Assembly (NCBI GenBank): GCA_025359885.1
Contig: JANYDG010000028.1
Coordinates: forward strand, 1 to 32,591
Direction of reading: 5' to 3'
DNA length: 32,591 nt
From: Acidobacteriota bacterium
GTDB lineage: Bacteria; Acidobacteriota; Terriglobia; Terriglobales; Acidobacteriaceae
In this document: one piece after another, positions 9,721 through 19,117 of the stretch
Numbering within the stretch: the first letter of the stretch is position 1
Layout of the letters: each line of letters opens with the position of its first letter
Notes under the pieces: model-generated
Database searches by the model: none
Told to the model about the DNA's origin: nothing
Seen by the model: only the letters and a program-made list of their open reading frames with translations
Translations under genes and position numbers: made by a program

Positions 9721-9816
9721 CAGCCTCGAGTACTACCAATTTCTTATAGGTTATCGGATACCCATTCTTAGGGCAAGGTTACTCTGCCCGTCCTGGGAGC
9801 CCGCCCTATAGCTAAG

Positions 9817-10008
9817 ATCGAAGCGCCGGAACTGATGGCGATGGCAATTATGCGCACTGGCGAACTAATTGGAGCCCGCTGGTCGAAGTTTGATCGTGAA
9901 GTTGCCCGTTGGGACGCTCCCGCAGAGCGAATGAAGATGCGGACTGCGCCCATTGTTCCCCTATCCAAGCAAGCAATTGAGGTTCTGATTAGGATTAGTT
10001 CACTGTGA
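9817..10008 (+). pseudogene. Tyrosine recombinase (P4-type integrase) fragment
   Basis: The plus strand encodes RTGELIGARW, WDAPAERMKMR and APIVPLSKQAIEVL. These correspond to the start of the catalytic domain of P4-like phage integrases (R-x-G-E-L-x-x-A-x-W, then the sheet with P.ERMKMR..H.VPLS.QA). The first catalytic Arg is present, but the His-x-x-Arg and Tyr boxes are missing, and the frame ends at 10006-10008. There is no N-terminal arm-binding domain either. The fragment overlaps the 3' end of the large SBBP gene on the other strand by 14 bases. It is a remnant of an integrated element. Confidence 0.75.
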
Positions 10009-13000
10009 GCTGGAAAGCTGCTGTTTGCGTCGCAGCACCCGCCGTGGCAGTGACAGATATGGTGCTCGTTCCCTTGGGTGTGGAGTGGCTGGAACTGGAG
10101 CCGCCGCAACCAGAGAGCGCAGTGGCCCCGGCGAGCAAACCTGCCATGAGGAAGAGTATCAGCCAAGTATGGCTGCGCAGGGCTTCAACCCGCCCTGAAA
10201 GCCGCCTGCGAATCCGCAAGAAGCTCCAGGGCAGGAAGACCAGTGACAGGGCTATGCCTGATCCAATCCTTTCAGCCATTTTGTTCGTGGTGTTGCTGGA
10301 AGCCATCGTGCGCACCGCTGTGCTCGAAGCGACTCCGGTCGCGATGGTCAGTGTGCTGGACGCAGGAGCGCCTGAAGGTGTGACGGTTGTTGGGGAGAAG
10401 CTGCAGGTTGCGTTGGCTGGTAGCCCGGAGCAGGCGAACGAAACTTCCGAGTGATACCCGAACTGGGGCGTCACCGTAATGGTTGCCGTCGCGCTGCTAC
10501 CGCTCGAAATTGTGGCGGTTGAAGGGCTGATGGTGATGGTCACCGAGGGATTCCCAACGGTAACGCTCACGGCTGTTGAAACAGAGGCTGCAAATAGAGC
10601 GTCTCCTGGATAACTCGCAGTCAGGTTATCTGTTCCTGCCACTAAGGCCGTCGTCGCAAGAGTTGCCTTTCCGGTACCGTCGAGAGCGGTTGCGCCGAGC
10701 AGCGTTGTCCCGCTCAGGAAACTGACCATCCCAGTTGGGATGGATGCTGTGCCTGAGGGAGGCGCTACCGTTGCAGTGAGTGTCACCGAAGTTCCGGATG
10801 CGATGCTGACGGCGCTTGCTGAGAGGGTGGTGGTCGTAACGAGAGGCGTAGGGGGAACAACGGTCGTTGTGGTCTCCGCTGTTGTCTTGACGACTTCAGC
10901 ATTTCCGGCTGCGTCCGTGGCGATGCTGTAGAAGCCGTAACTATGTCCGAGCGTTCCGGTATAGTTGGCTGTCGTTGTTGATACGCCGCCCTGCCAGAGC
11001 GTAAATGCGCCCTCATTGTCAGAAACGTATACGTCGTAGGTGCTGATGCCCGAACCCTTATCGGTGCCGGACCAATTTACGGCGAATGCGGCACTCGATC
11101 CGCTGGTTATCTCGTGCGCCGGCAGAACAGAGACTTTGCTCACCGGCGCATCGACATCGAGCGTGTTGAGCCACGCAGGTGTGTTGATGGCGGCATTGGT
11201 GTCAAAGACGACCTTTGCCATATTTGTAATGGTCGTGCCGGTAGTCAGACTGGCGGCGGGCATCACGTTGAAAATCACGCTTCCCTGGCCGATGATGCCA
11301 TCGCTATCCGGCGGCAGGAAACCCAGGGTAGGATCGGACGGCGGCAGGCCCGTCGAAGGATCGATGGAAGTGAAGGTCCACTTGAGCAGCCCTGTGTCGA
11401 CGTTCAAGCTGCCCTGAATACGAACCGAGAGGCTTGAATTCAAGTGATACGTCGTGCTGTAACTCGAAGTGCCTGCGGGAAGATTGATCAGGTTTGTCCC
11501 GAACGAAATCGCACCGAGCGTGAGTGTGCTGAGATCTACTTTGCCTGGATCAAGCTGATCGGTAACCACCACCTGCGCGGCGGGCAGGGTGGCTTTTGGC
11601 TCATTTTCAAAACCTACCACATAGGCGAGCGACGTTGTACCGCGCACATAGTGGCTCGCAGAGCCGTCGCCGCTTGGGCCGGACTTGTAGTTAGGATCGA
11701 TTGACCCTCCGGAACCTCCGTCATCGCAGCCATCGCCGCCACCGGAGGCATCGGGGAAGGGATTGGTCAAGCTGATCAGCGATGGAGTGAAATGATCGAT
11801 AACCCCGTCCAATCCGCTCTTCCCTTTCTTCTTCTTTTTGCAGAATTTTGGCATATTCGGATCGCAGTTTACAGGGTATGGCAAACCCTTAATCAGCTGA
11901 GTGCTTCCGCCGCCTGCTGTGACTATGTTGCACGAATAGGTGTTGGTGCAAATCTGAATTCCGGCGTTGCATGAACCACAATCCTTTTGATAGGGACCGT
12001 TGAACGTGCCTGTCCCACCCTGTAGCGCGCCGGCCGCGCCGCAGATATTTTTGGGAGAATTGAATATCTGATTGTTGACTTTGTCCTGCAATTGGTTGAT
12101 GGCATTCTTGACTAGCGGCCCTATGACCGGATTCTTCACAGCAGGATTGTTCCCAATTGCCGGAATGGTCGTGACTGAAGGCAGACCGTTGTAGGTGATG
12201 TTAATCGGCCCTCCCGGCCCATTGGTTGGCGTGACGGTAATCTCGTTGCAGCAGCTCACATTGACGCCGAGGCCATCCGGCTGTGGCTTAGATCCGGTGT
12301 TCGTCGCTCGCACTGACCCGGCCTGCGTCGGTCTGCCCGTGCTCTGGTTGATCGCATCGGCGACCGCCGCCGCGTAGTACTGCGTGAACGCCGTGGTTGC
12401 CTCCGCGGTGTTGTAGGTGAAGCCCTCCTGCTGTCCCATGTCAGTGAACTGCCCGCTCACCGCTGTCACGAAGGCTGCGGCTCCGAGATTCAGGCAGTTC
12501 TGCAGGGAAGTGTTGGCAGGGGCGCAAGTAGTCGAAGGCGATAGTCCGCTTAAGCCGCTTTGAGCTTCTGCAATTGAGTTGAACGCGGAATTGCCAGCCG
12601 TGACGCCAACTGCCCAGGTATCTCCATCCGTAGCGTCGGTTGCCTGGAAGGGTATCGAGATGCTTTCGCCTGGTGCCAGATGGGGCACAACAAACTGGAT
12701 GATGTTCGAGCCGCTCGTAGTGTCTTTGTAGTAAAGGTCCGTGGCGACGACATTGGTTGCGGCGGTGCTTTTCGCGCTAGTCTTGCGCGACTTTTGAGAC
12801 ATGCCGGTTGGGGCACCCGGGATATCCAAAGTGAAGGTTCCGGGCAGTTCTATCGAAACAGGTACGCCGTATGCATCTACGTTGCCGGAGTTTCCATAGA
12901 CAATCGAGAAGGTAGATGGGCTCCCGGTTCGGATCTTTGGCCTGCCTACGATGTTGGCCCAGATTGTGGACTGCCCGCCGTTCTCAACGGTGAAGCCACC

Positions 13001-15637
13001 CTTTCTGGTGAACGATGTGCCATCGGCGTTCTTGACTACGACGTCGTATGAGCCGGCTGCTGCCCCATTCAGTGGGAAGGTGCAGGCAATCGCAGTTCCC
13101 CCGGCATTGATAGTAGCCAGCACCGAAGCAATCACAGTAGAGCCCTCCGTCAATTCGCAGGTTGCTCCACTGGTGAAGCCGGCTCCACTTACGTTGATGG
13201 TGGTATCGCCTATGTTCCCCCCCGTAGGCGGGCCGACGGTCCCGATTGTCCCCGAGCCGAGCAGCGTGAAGTAAGCATCAGTTCCGTCAAACCCGGAGAC
13301 GCCGCCATTGGCAAAGACCCCCTGCAAAGCGGTGGGTGTTATCGGAAAATTCGGGGAACTGGTACTTCCGCCCAGATGGAGTGTGTCATTGGCGTCAATC
13401 GCGATGTGCGCACCTGTTTGATTATCGCTTCCAGAACCGCCAAGGTAAGTTGAATACAGGATCGTCTTACCGTCGGAACTTAGCTCTGTCAGAGACCCGT
13501 CGGTGCCGCCACCCGGGGTAGCCTGGAGTGCATCTGAAGTGACGGGGTAGTCGGATGAATCAGTGGCCCCAAAGATCCAGATGTGATTGCCGGAGTCAAA
13601 GGCCATGTTTTCACTGTATTCGAACTGGGTGCCACCAATGAATGTTGAGTATTGAAGCTTGGTCCCGTCCGGGCTCAGGATGCTGAGAAATCCATCAAAC
13701 CCCGCCCCCCCATCGCCATTCAATTTGCTGCGCAATGCGTCTGCAGTTACGGGAAAATCGCTCTCGCTTGTATTACCCGCAAGATAGATCAGTCCGGTAG
13801 CATCGATGTGCATTGACAGGATGCGCTGAGCGCAGCCCACCTGTTCATGTACGTTTCCCGTGGCTTCTACCTTCCCGCCAAAATAGGTCGAATAAAGCAT
13901 CTTTGAGAGGTCTGGACTCATCTTGGTAAGAAAGCCAATGGAGTAGGGGGTAGATGAGATAAAGCATCCGCCGCTTGAAGTAAATGTTTTGACGAGCGCA
14001 TCACTTGTTACCGGGAAGGTCGACTCCTGAACCTGGCCAGCAAAGTACAGATTGCCTGCTGAATCAATTGTCATGTCAGCGACGCCGGTTGGATCAGACT
14101 GGGCGGAACCACCAAAATAAGTAAGTTGGTTGATGGTCATAGTGCCGCTCTGCGGAAAGGAGACCCGGCCAAAGAACGCGTTGGCCTGACCGGCGCTCTG
14201 CGTCTGAAATACGCCGTTAGTTGTGGGCAGCCCGGCCGCACTCGCAGATCCGGCAATAATATAGGCTCCGCTTCCATCTGGTTTGATAAGGCTTACGCCA
14301 TCATTGCCAGTTGTACCGAAGTAGCTCGAATAGATGAGCTGCGATCCATCTGAACTGATTTCGGCGATAAATCCATCGGAGCCGCCGCCTGCATACTGAC
14401 TCTGCGAGGCTCCCGCAGTGACAGGAAAGTCAGAGGAAGAAGTGGATCCTACAACATAGGCATTTCCGGCAGCATCGAGTGCTAAATGGTTGATGGAGTC
14501 ATTGCCGCTGCCGCCGAGAAACGACGAGTACACAAGATTACCCGAATTATCGAACTTCATGACAAAACCATCGTAGGTATACGTGCCAACGTTCGACCTT
14601 AACGTTTGGAGCGCGTTTCCACTGACCGGGAAATCTTCTGAGGCGGTACGTCCCACAAGGTAGGTATTTCCGTTTGCGTCTAATTCCAGGTCATAGTCCT
14701 CGTCTTCGTGACGACCGCCAATGAAGGTTGAATAGAGCAGATTTATTGTTGGATCGATGATCAGCGGCTTGGACCGGTCGTATCTTGCGGCGCGGAAGCC
14801 GAACTCATTCCTGGCCAGCTCAACGAATCCACCAGCAATCACCTTCTTGCCATTGGGTATGTTTTGGTAAAGGACCGGCCGGTCCAGCCGCATCGCGCCT
14901 TCCCGACCATCGAGCAGCAGGCTTCCATCCTCGTCAATCACAGCCGGCTTATCGCCTGCGACATGGAAACGCACCTGCTGAGGGTCCGCGCCAGGAGCCA
15001 CAATAAAGTCATATTCGAGGCGGCCATGCAGTTCCCCGTGATAGACGAGGTCGATGCCGGGGTAGAGATTGGAGTACTTCACACGCCCAAAACCACTTAC
15101 GTGGGATCGCCATTGTGCCGGATCTTTGCCAACAAAGAAATTGGCATATGTGGTTGAAGGATTTAGTCCTACAACCCCCGGAGCCTGCTGCGCACCCAAA
15201 AACTCAACCGTCGCCGTTTTTTTCACGGTCTGCATTGCGCCCGCAGATATGTCGTGGCCTGCCCCCATGGACGCTGCGCTGCTTTCATAGGCACTTGCAG
15301 CCTTTCCCGGTGCCACACTAACGTTGGTCAAGACGAGTTTTCGATCACCCAAACGAAGCGAGAAACCGGCCCCCACCGCATTGAACCGGGATTCTGCATT
15401 TGGCAGCGGAGACGGGAAGAATTGCAGCGGCTGCGCGTCCAACTTACTCTCAACCCCTAGCCTCCTGCCTACAAAATGTTGCCCCGTCTCCTTGCGTTGG
15501 GAGGCAACGACTACCCCACGACTCTCGCCAAACAAACACGGTGAAAAGCCCACTAAGGCGGAGACTACCAAGGAAACATGGCAAAAGCGACAAAGAAGCC
15601 GCTGAACATCGGCTGCTCTGCTGGTCAATGCAAGCAT
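9995..15637 (-). CDS. Giant secreted SBBP-repeat / Ig-like domain protein
   Basis: This encodes 1,880 residues from the ATG at 15637; TGGAG lies five bases upstream and a good promoter precedes it. A signal-like hydrophobic segment (SLVVSALVGFSPCLFG) is followed by an N-terminal domain with WRSHVSGFGRVKYSNLYPGID. About seven SBBP repeats, a beta-propeller-type unit, come next between residues about 300 and 800, each with a variant of LLYSTFIGG...GNTYLVG...DFPVT. Then come an IPT/TIG-like segment, a DUF11-like region, a Cys-rich middle, a lysine run (KKKKKGKSG), and a domain with DPNYKSGPSGDGSASHYVRG. Ig-like Big_3-type sheets (IPTGMVSFLSGTTLLG) follow. Near the C-terminus are hydrophobic segments (LSLVFLPWSFLRIRRR; LILFLMAGLLAGATALSGC). 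Such proteins are cell-surface or exported and probably adhesive or polymer-binding. The exact role is unknown. Confidence 0.88.
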   Translation of the reverse strand: MLALTSRAADVQRLLCRFCHVSLVVSALVGFSPCLFGESRGVVVASQRKETGQHFVGRRLGVESKLDAQPLQFFPSPLPNAESRFNAVGAGFSLRLGDRKLVLTNVSVAPGKAASAYESSAASMGAGHDISAGAMQTVKKTATVEFLGAQQAPGVVGLNPSTTYANFFVGKDPAQWRSHVSGFGRVKYSNLYPGIDLVYHGELHGRLEYDFIVAPGADPQQVRFHVAGDKPAVIDEDGSLLLDGREGAMRLDRPVLYQNIPNGKKVIAGGFVELARNEFGFRAARYDRSKPLIIDPTINLLYSTFIGGRHEDEDYDLELDANGNTYLVGRTASEDFPVSGNALQTLRSNVGTYTYDGFVMKFDNSGNLVYSSFLGGSGNDSINHLALDAAGNAYVVGSTSSSDFPVTAGASQSQYAGGGSDGFIAEISSDGSQLIYSSYFGTTGNDGVSLIKPDGSGAYIIAGSASAAGLPTTNGVFQTQSAGQANAFFGRVSFPQSGTMTINQLTYFGGSAQSDPTGVADMTIDSAGNLYFAGQVQESTFPVTSDALVKTFTSSGGCFISSTPYSIGFLTKMSPDLSKMLYSTYFGGKVEATGNVHEQVGCAQRILSMHIDATGLIYLAGNTSESDFPVTADALRSKLNGDGGAGFDGFLSILSPDGTKLQYSTFIGGTQFEYSENMAFDSGNHIWIFGATDSSDYPVTSDALQATPGGGTDGSLTELSSDGKTILYSTYLGGSGSDNQTGAHIAIDANDTLHLGGSTSSPNFPITPTALQGVFANGGVSGFDGTDAYFTLLGSGTIGTVGPPTGGNIGDTTINVSGAGFTSGATCELTEGSTVIASVLATINAGGTAIACTFPLNGAAAGSYDVVVKNADGTSFTRKGGFTVENGGQSTIWANIVGRPKIRTGSPSTFSIVYGNSGNVDAYGVPVSIELPGTFTLDIPGAPTGMSQKSRKTSAKSTAATNVVATDLYYKDTTSGSNIIQFVVPHLAPGESISIPFQATDATDGDTWAVGVTAGNSAFNSIAEAQSGLSGLSPSTTCAPANTSLQNCLNLGAAAFVTAVSGQFTDMGQQEGFTYNTAEATTAFTQYYAAAVADAINQSTGRPTQAGSVRATNTGSKPQPDGLGVNVSCCNEITVTPTNGPGGPINITYNGLPSVTTIPAIGNNPAVKNPVIGPLVKNAINQLQDKVNNQIFNSPKNICGAAGALQGGTGTFNGPYQKDCGSCNAGIQICTNTYSCNIVTAGGGSTQLIKGLPYPVNCDPNMPKFCKKKKKGKSGLDGVIDHFTPSLISLTNPFPDASGGGDGCDDGGSGGSIDPNYKSGPSGDGSASHYVRGTTSLAYVVGFENEPKATLPAAQVVVTDQLDPGKVDLSTLTLGAISFGTNLINLPAGTSSYSTTYHLNSSLSVRIQGSLNVDTGLLKWTFTSIDPSTGLPPSDPTLGFLPPDSDGIIGQGSVIFNVMPAASLTTGTTITNMAKVVFDTNAAINTPAWLNTLDVDAPVSKVSVLPAHEITSGSSAAFAVNWSGTDKGSGISTYDVYVSDNEGAFTLWQGGVSTTTANYTGTLGHSYGFYSIATDAAGNAEVVKTTAETTTTVVPPTPLVTTTTLSASAVSIASGTSVTLTATVAPPSGTASIPTGMVSFLSGTTLLGATALDGTGKATLATTALVAGTDNLTASYPGDALFAASVSTAVSVTVGNPSVTITISPSTATISSGSSATATITVTPQFGYHSEVSFACSGLPANATCSFSPTTVTPSGAPASSTLTIATGVASSTAVRTMASSNTTNKMAERIGSGIALSLVFLPWSFLRIRRRLSGRVEALRSHTWLILFLMAGLLAGATALSGCGGSSSSHSTPKGTSTISVTATAGAATQTAAFQLTVN

Positions 15638-15679
15638 AAATACTCCAGGGACCGGGAAATTCAATTCCTGACACCCGCA

Positions 15680-15708
15680 ACAATACAGCGCGCTTCATTT
15701 CCGGTCAA
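15680..15708 (-). promoter_or_regulatory. Promoter of the SBBP-repeat gene
   Basis: On the minus strand TTGACC (15708-15703) is followed after exactly 17 bases by TATTGT (15685-15680). This puts the likely transcription start near 15673 and gives a leader of about 36 bases with a Shine-Dalgarno sequence before the ATG at 15637. It also supports that ATG over the upstream TTG of the open frame. Confidence 0.6.
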
Positions 15709-16349
15709 AGCAATTATTTAGAAATAAATGGGTGCGCCAAGTCGTCGAAACTTGAACTCTTCCACTGGGGCGGTCGTTTGAATCATCTCAAGCTTAAAAA
15801 GAATCAAAGTTTTGCGTCGCAGCGGATTTGATCCGCTTGCTCATCGGAGAGAGGATGATCTCCACGAACTCCACGGCATCATTTTTGCGCCTCGAATCAA
15901 GTAAAGGGTCCTTGCCATATTTCGACTCGATAGATCTTGCCCAATTGAGGCAGCGGGGCTTCTGGCGACTGACCGATGCGAGTTGCGCGAACAGCGCGCC
16001 GAACGTGCGACCTCTGGTACGGGGGAATAAAAGCCCGAAGTTCGGTGACCAGTGCGGAACGCTATCGCTTCATCAATGCGGAGACACCGAAACGAACCCC
16101 GGAAAACCAGAATTTATTAATGATGCGGAATCCGCGAGCCGAGTGAAGTACTTGAAGGAGGGGATGGAATTTGAGGTGTCTGCCCAAGGTAAGACCAACC
16201 ACCAAAATCATTAGGCGGACCGAGTGATGTTCCTTGGCCCATTGCCCCATAACGATAGCGCCAAGTGCAAGCAGATCGTGCAGAAGGTGCCCACCGCTAA
16301 AAATGGCCCAGAGACCATCCGGCATCGTGAAGACGACTTGCTCGATGGG
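15709..16349. other. Decayed region upstream of the SBBP gene
   Basis: I find no convincing gene in these roughly 640 bases. Short overlapping open frames exist on both strands, but none shows a family motif or ribosome-binding site. Because a recombinase fragment directly follows, the stretch may be remains of the same mobile element. Confidence 0.4.
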
Positions 16350-16493
16350 AGCACCGATCTACATCGCAGTGGGTTACTTGCTTTTCGTTGGCGGCACATT
16401 GATTTTCAACTGATGGAGGCCAACGTCACACATTCCACTTGGCACAACGTCGAGGGCGATATCAAAACGGAGGCATCCCGGAAGACGGTATGA
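16350..16493 (+). pseudogene. Tyrosine recombinase fragment beside tRNA-Asp
   Basis: The plus strand reads LHRSGLLAFRWRHIDFQ and then VEGDIKTEASRKTV before a stop. Phage-type integrases have a similar catalytic-domain start: R-R-S/G-E-L-L-A-L-R-W-x-D-I-D-F, then G-x-x-K-T-x-A-S-x-R-x-V-P-L. The usual Glu is replaced by Gly, and nothing of the later catalytic boxes or of the N-terminal domains is found. It lies 43 bases beyond the 3' end of the tRNA-Asp gene, the place where an integrase gene sits after tRNA-targeted integration. Confidence 0.55.
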
Positions 16494-16507
16494 AAGAAGC
16501 TATCACT

Positions 16508-16535
16508 GCCATAAACCCTTTTTTTCTTGGGTTTA

Positions 16536-16539
<4 letters not shown>
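16508..16539. repeat. 11-bp inverted repeat overlapping the tRNA 3' end
   Basis: GCCATAAACCC (16508-16518) and its exact complement (16529-16539) flank a ten-base loop with a homopolymer of seven T on the plus strand. The right arm covers the encoded CCA and discriminator base of tRNA-Asp. On the tRNA strand no U-run follows the stem, so termination is uncertain. It may assist 3' processing, or be part of a former attachment site. Confidence 0.55.
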
Positions 16540-16612
<73 letters not shown>

Positions 16613-16733
16613 GGTTTGGACCTGGAAGCCCAATCGGTTGCAACAACTTGAGTTTAACAGAAGACACCGTTCCGATGCGCACTTCGATGGGAAAATTGGT
16701 AGATCGGATCGGCACCCATTGACATAAAACAGG

Positions 16734-17549
16734 TTAGACGTGGCTGATGCTGGATCGAGGTTGCCTCGAGGCGGGTACAAACCCCATGTCTGCTGAGATC
16801 CCACGTACGCATTGCAGCAGGTGATTTGCGATCGCCGGCAGTTTCTGAGCAGTCACGCGGAACGAAGGGCCTGAGATGCTGACTGCTGCAACAGGCAGTC
16901 GCTGCGCATCAAGTACTGGAACGGCGATGCAGCGAAGTCCCTCTTCCAATTCTTCGTCGTCGACAGCATAACCACGGCGGCGCGTCTTTTCGATTTCGGT
17001 CCGCAGCGCTTCAGCCGTACCAATCGTCCGATGCGTAAAACGCTCAAAGCGGGTACGACGGATGACCTCAGCGATACGCTCCTCAGGCAGGAAAGCCAGG
17101 ATTGCTTTGCCTACAGAAGTACAGTGGACAGGGTTGCTTGCACCAACGCGGGTGATCATACGCACTGAGCGCGCAGGCTCGATTTTGTCCAGATAAATGA
17201 TGTGAGCCTGCTCCAGAATGCAAAGATGAGCGGTCTCTTCTGTCTCAAGGACAAGTTTGCGTAGGTGCGGCTGGGCACGATCGCGGAGGTCATACTGCTC
17301 AATTGCCCGGTTTCCGAAGTCAAAGAGACGCAGGCCTAGACGGAACTTCCCGTTCACCGTCCGTTCGACCATATGATGGCGCTCAAGGACCATCAGAAAA
17401 CGGTGGGCCGTGCTCTTGTGGAGAGCAAGCGAAGAAGCGACCTGTGCCAACCCGAGAGGCACATCACTTTCGCCGAGGAGATCGAGAACTGCAAAGGCGC
17501 GGTCGAGGGCTTGAACTTTGTAGGTGCCTTGAGGCGGCGTGTCTCGCAT
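16734..17549 (-). CDS. IclR-family transcriptional regulator
   Basis: This 271-residue protein has the IclR layout. An N-terminal winged helix-turn-helix (residues about 10-70) includes ALDRAFAVLDLLGESD, ALHKSTAHRFLMVLERHHMV and KFRLGLRLFDFG. An effector domain (about 85-255) has HLCILEQAHIIYLDKIE, RVGASNPVHCTSVGKAILA, the conserved GYAVDDEELEEGLRCIAVPV and VAAVSISGPSFRV. AGGAG is six bases before the start. Upstream on the same strand are the fucosidase and alpha/beta hydrolase genes, 142 bases away, so it likely has its own promoter (17585-17613). IclR regulators often control neighbouring sugar or aromatic catabolic genes; control of the fucosidase locus is a reasonable guess, not shown. 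The inducer is unknown. Confidence 0.92.
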   Translation of the reverse strand: MRDTPPQGTYKVQALDRAFAVLDLLGESDVPLGLAQVASSLALHKSTAHRFLMVLERHHMVERTVNGKFRLGLRLFDFGNRAIEQYDLRDRAQPHLRKLVLETEETAHLCILEQAHIIYLDKIEPARSVRMITRVGASNPVHCTSVGKAILAFLPEERIAEVIRRTRFERFTHRTIGTAEALRTEIEKTRRRGYAVDDEELEEGLRCIAVPVLDAQRLPVAAVSISGPSFRVTAQKLPAIANHLLQCVRGISADMGFVPASRQPRSSISHV

Positions 17550-17584
17550 TGTGAACTCCTATCTCACTCATTGAACCTGAAATC

Positions 17585-17613
17585 AGTGTCCCGCTAAATG
17601 GCCGTCGTGTCAA
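17585..17613 (-). promoter_or_regulatory. Candidate promoter of the IclR gene
   Basis: On the minus strand a perfect TTGACA (17613-17608) is followed after 17 bases by GACACT (17590-17585), which matches the -10 consensus only partly. It lies 36 bases upstream of the IclR start codon. Confidence 0.4.
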
Positions 17614-17691
17614 TATCTAAGACGCTGTACCATTTCGATGAGATCAAGTTGAAGGGGCAAGGATGATTTCGCACAGTTTGAGCACCCGATT

Positions 17692-19077
17692 TTAAGGGAA
17701 TCGATAGAGCTGAAATTCGCGGATGTGGGCGGGACCGGTACTCGAGAGAATGCTCAGGCGAATCCGGCTGGTGGTGACGGGCGAAAAATTGTCGAGTTTC
17801 TTGTGCCCAATCGCTTGTCCTTCGGCAACAGACTTCCACTCACCGTTTGTCCAAATGTCGATCGAATATTTCTGGATGTGCTGGCCATCATTGAGCCATT
17901 CCATTGTCAGCGCGTGATCGATCGTGATTGGCTTCGGAAAGGAGACCTGTAAAGTCGCTTGGTTTGATCCAGGAGGTGCAGACCAGAAGGTGTCCTGGTT
18001 CCCATCCAGGGCTGTACCGCTTCCACCCGCAGCGAGATGCTCCAGAGCAAGATTTGTCGAAAACCGCTGGTGTAGTGCCCGGCCAAATTCACGAAGTCGG
18101 GTTGCATCCGAATCGGGAAGCAGCCCTCGACTATCCGGCGCAACACCCAACATCAATTGCGCACCGCGCCCTACGGTTTCGTCGTATGTCGAAAGCAGCT
18201 CTGCAACACTTTTCAGCGAAGATTGGTCATTGGGGTGCCAGAACCAGTGGTCTTTTCGGAGCGGAGTGTCGGCCTCGATTGGGCGCCAGCGCAGGTATCC
18301 GTGGCGGTCAATCACGTTCCAGTTTTCGTAGCCAACTGTGCCAGATTCAGTGCCAACCCAGCGTGCATCGCCGTATTCAAAGAGGCCGGTATCGGCGAAA
18401 ACGATGGTATTTGGCTGATAAGTACGCAAGGTTTCAATAATTTTGGGGAAGTTGTAGACGTGGCCAGCGCTACCTGCACCGTCCAGCCAGAATTCAACCA
18501 GGTCTCCGTAGCGAGTAGCAAGCTCTTCTAATTCTGCAAGATAGTACTGATCGTAGCTGGCTGGAGCGGCGTATCTGGGTTCATGACGGTCCCAGGGCGA
18601 TAGATAGACGCCAAATTTGAGCCCAAATTTTCGGGCTGAACGCGCCACGTCGCCAACCAAGTCGCCTTTGCCGCCCTGCCATGGGCTGCTTTTGATGCTG
18701 TAGGCGGTCTGTGCGGTCGGCCAAAGGCAGAAGCCATCATGGTGCTTGGCAACAAGTACGACGTATTTTGCTCCAGAATCACGAATAGCGCTCATCCACT
18801 GATCGGGATCAAATTGGGCGGGGTTGAAAACGGTCGGAGCGGCGGTGCCGTCTCCCCACTCCCGGTCAAGGAATGTGTTGGTGGAGAAATGAAGGATCAC
18901 GCCAAATTCCAGATCCTGCCATGCAGTTTGCTGCGGTGTGGGCTTGATATCGGAAAAATTCTGGGCACTCACACTTTGACCGGCCAGTAACACGCTGAGG
19001 GTCACCGCCACAAAAAGGTTTGGCCCCATTGATTTGCGGAGGTAGTTTCCAATTTTCTTGCAGGACGAAAGGGTCAT
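17692..19077 (-). CDS. Exported alpha-L-fucosidase, GH29, with discoidin-like C-terminus
   Basis: This encodes 461 residues from the ATG at 19077, with GGAG seven bases upstream. A signal peptide ends near LLAGQSVSAQ. The GH29 catalytic domain (about residues 40-335) shows QQTAWQDLEFGVILHFS, VLVAKHHDGFCLWPT, GLKFGVYLSPWDRHEP and LVEFWLDGAGS, whose Asp is the expected nucleophile. Also seen are GTESGTVGYENWN and LMLGVAPDSRGLLP. The final 130 residues (DGNQDTFWSAPPGSNQATLQVSF to IREFQLYRF) match an F5/8 type C, discoidin-like sugar-binding fold. The enzyme should remove terminal L-fucose from glycans or plant xyloglucan in the periplasm or outside. It lies 40 bases after the alpha/beta hydrolase gene on the same strand, probably in one transcript. 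Confidence 0.92.
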   Translation of the reverse strand: MTLSSCKKIGNYLRKSMGPNLFVAVTLSVLLAGQSVSAQNFSDIKPTPQQTAWQDLEFGVILHFSTNTFLDREWGDGTAAPTVFNPAQFDPDQWMSAIRDSGAKYVVLVAKHHDGFCLWPTAQTAYSIKSSPWQGGKGDLVGDVARSARKFGLKFGVYLSPWDRHEPRYAAPASYDQYYLAELEELATRYGDLVEFWLDGAGSAGHVYNFPKIIETLRTYQPNTIVFADTGLFEYGDARWVGTESGTVGYENWNVIDRHGYLRWRPIEADTPLRKDHWFWHPNDQSSLKSVAELLSTYDETVGRGAQLMLGVAPDSRGLLPDSDATRLREFGRALHQRFSTNLALEHLAAGGSGTALDGNQDTFWSAPPGSNQATLQVSFPKPITIDHALTMEWLNDGQHIQKYSIDIWTNGEWKSVAEGQAIGHKKLDNFSPVTTSRIRLSILSSTGPAHIREFQLYRFP

Positions 19078-19117
19078 GATTGTTCTCCGTACGGTGGAGC
19101 ACTGGGCTTGCCGGGCA

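Noticed and set aside
13560..14760. Repeated DNA inside the SBBP gene considered as a CRISPR-like or tandem DNA repeat
   Set aside because: The repeats are divergent protein repeats (SBBP units), with no constant-length direct repeats or spacers. No CRISPR array is visible in the window.
16062..16325. Hydrophobic minus-strand open frame (87 residues)
   Set aside because: It overlaps other random frames in a decayed region, has no Shine-Dalgarno sequence, and its hydrophobic look is not backed by a family pattern.
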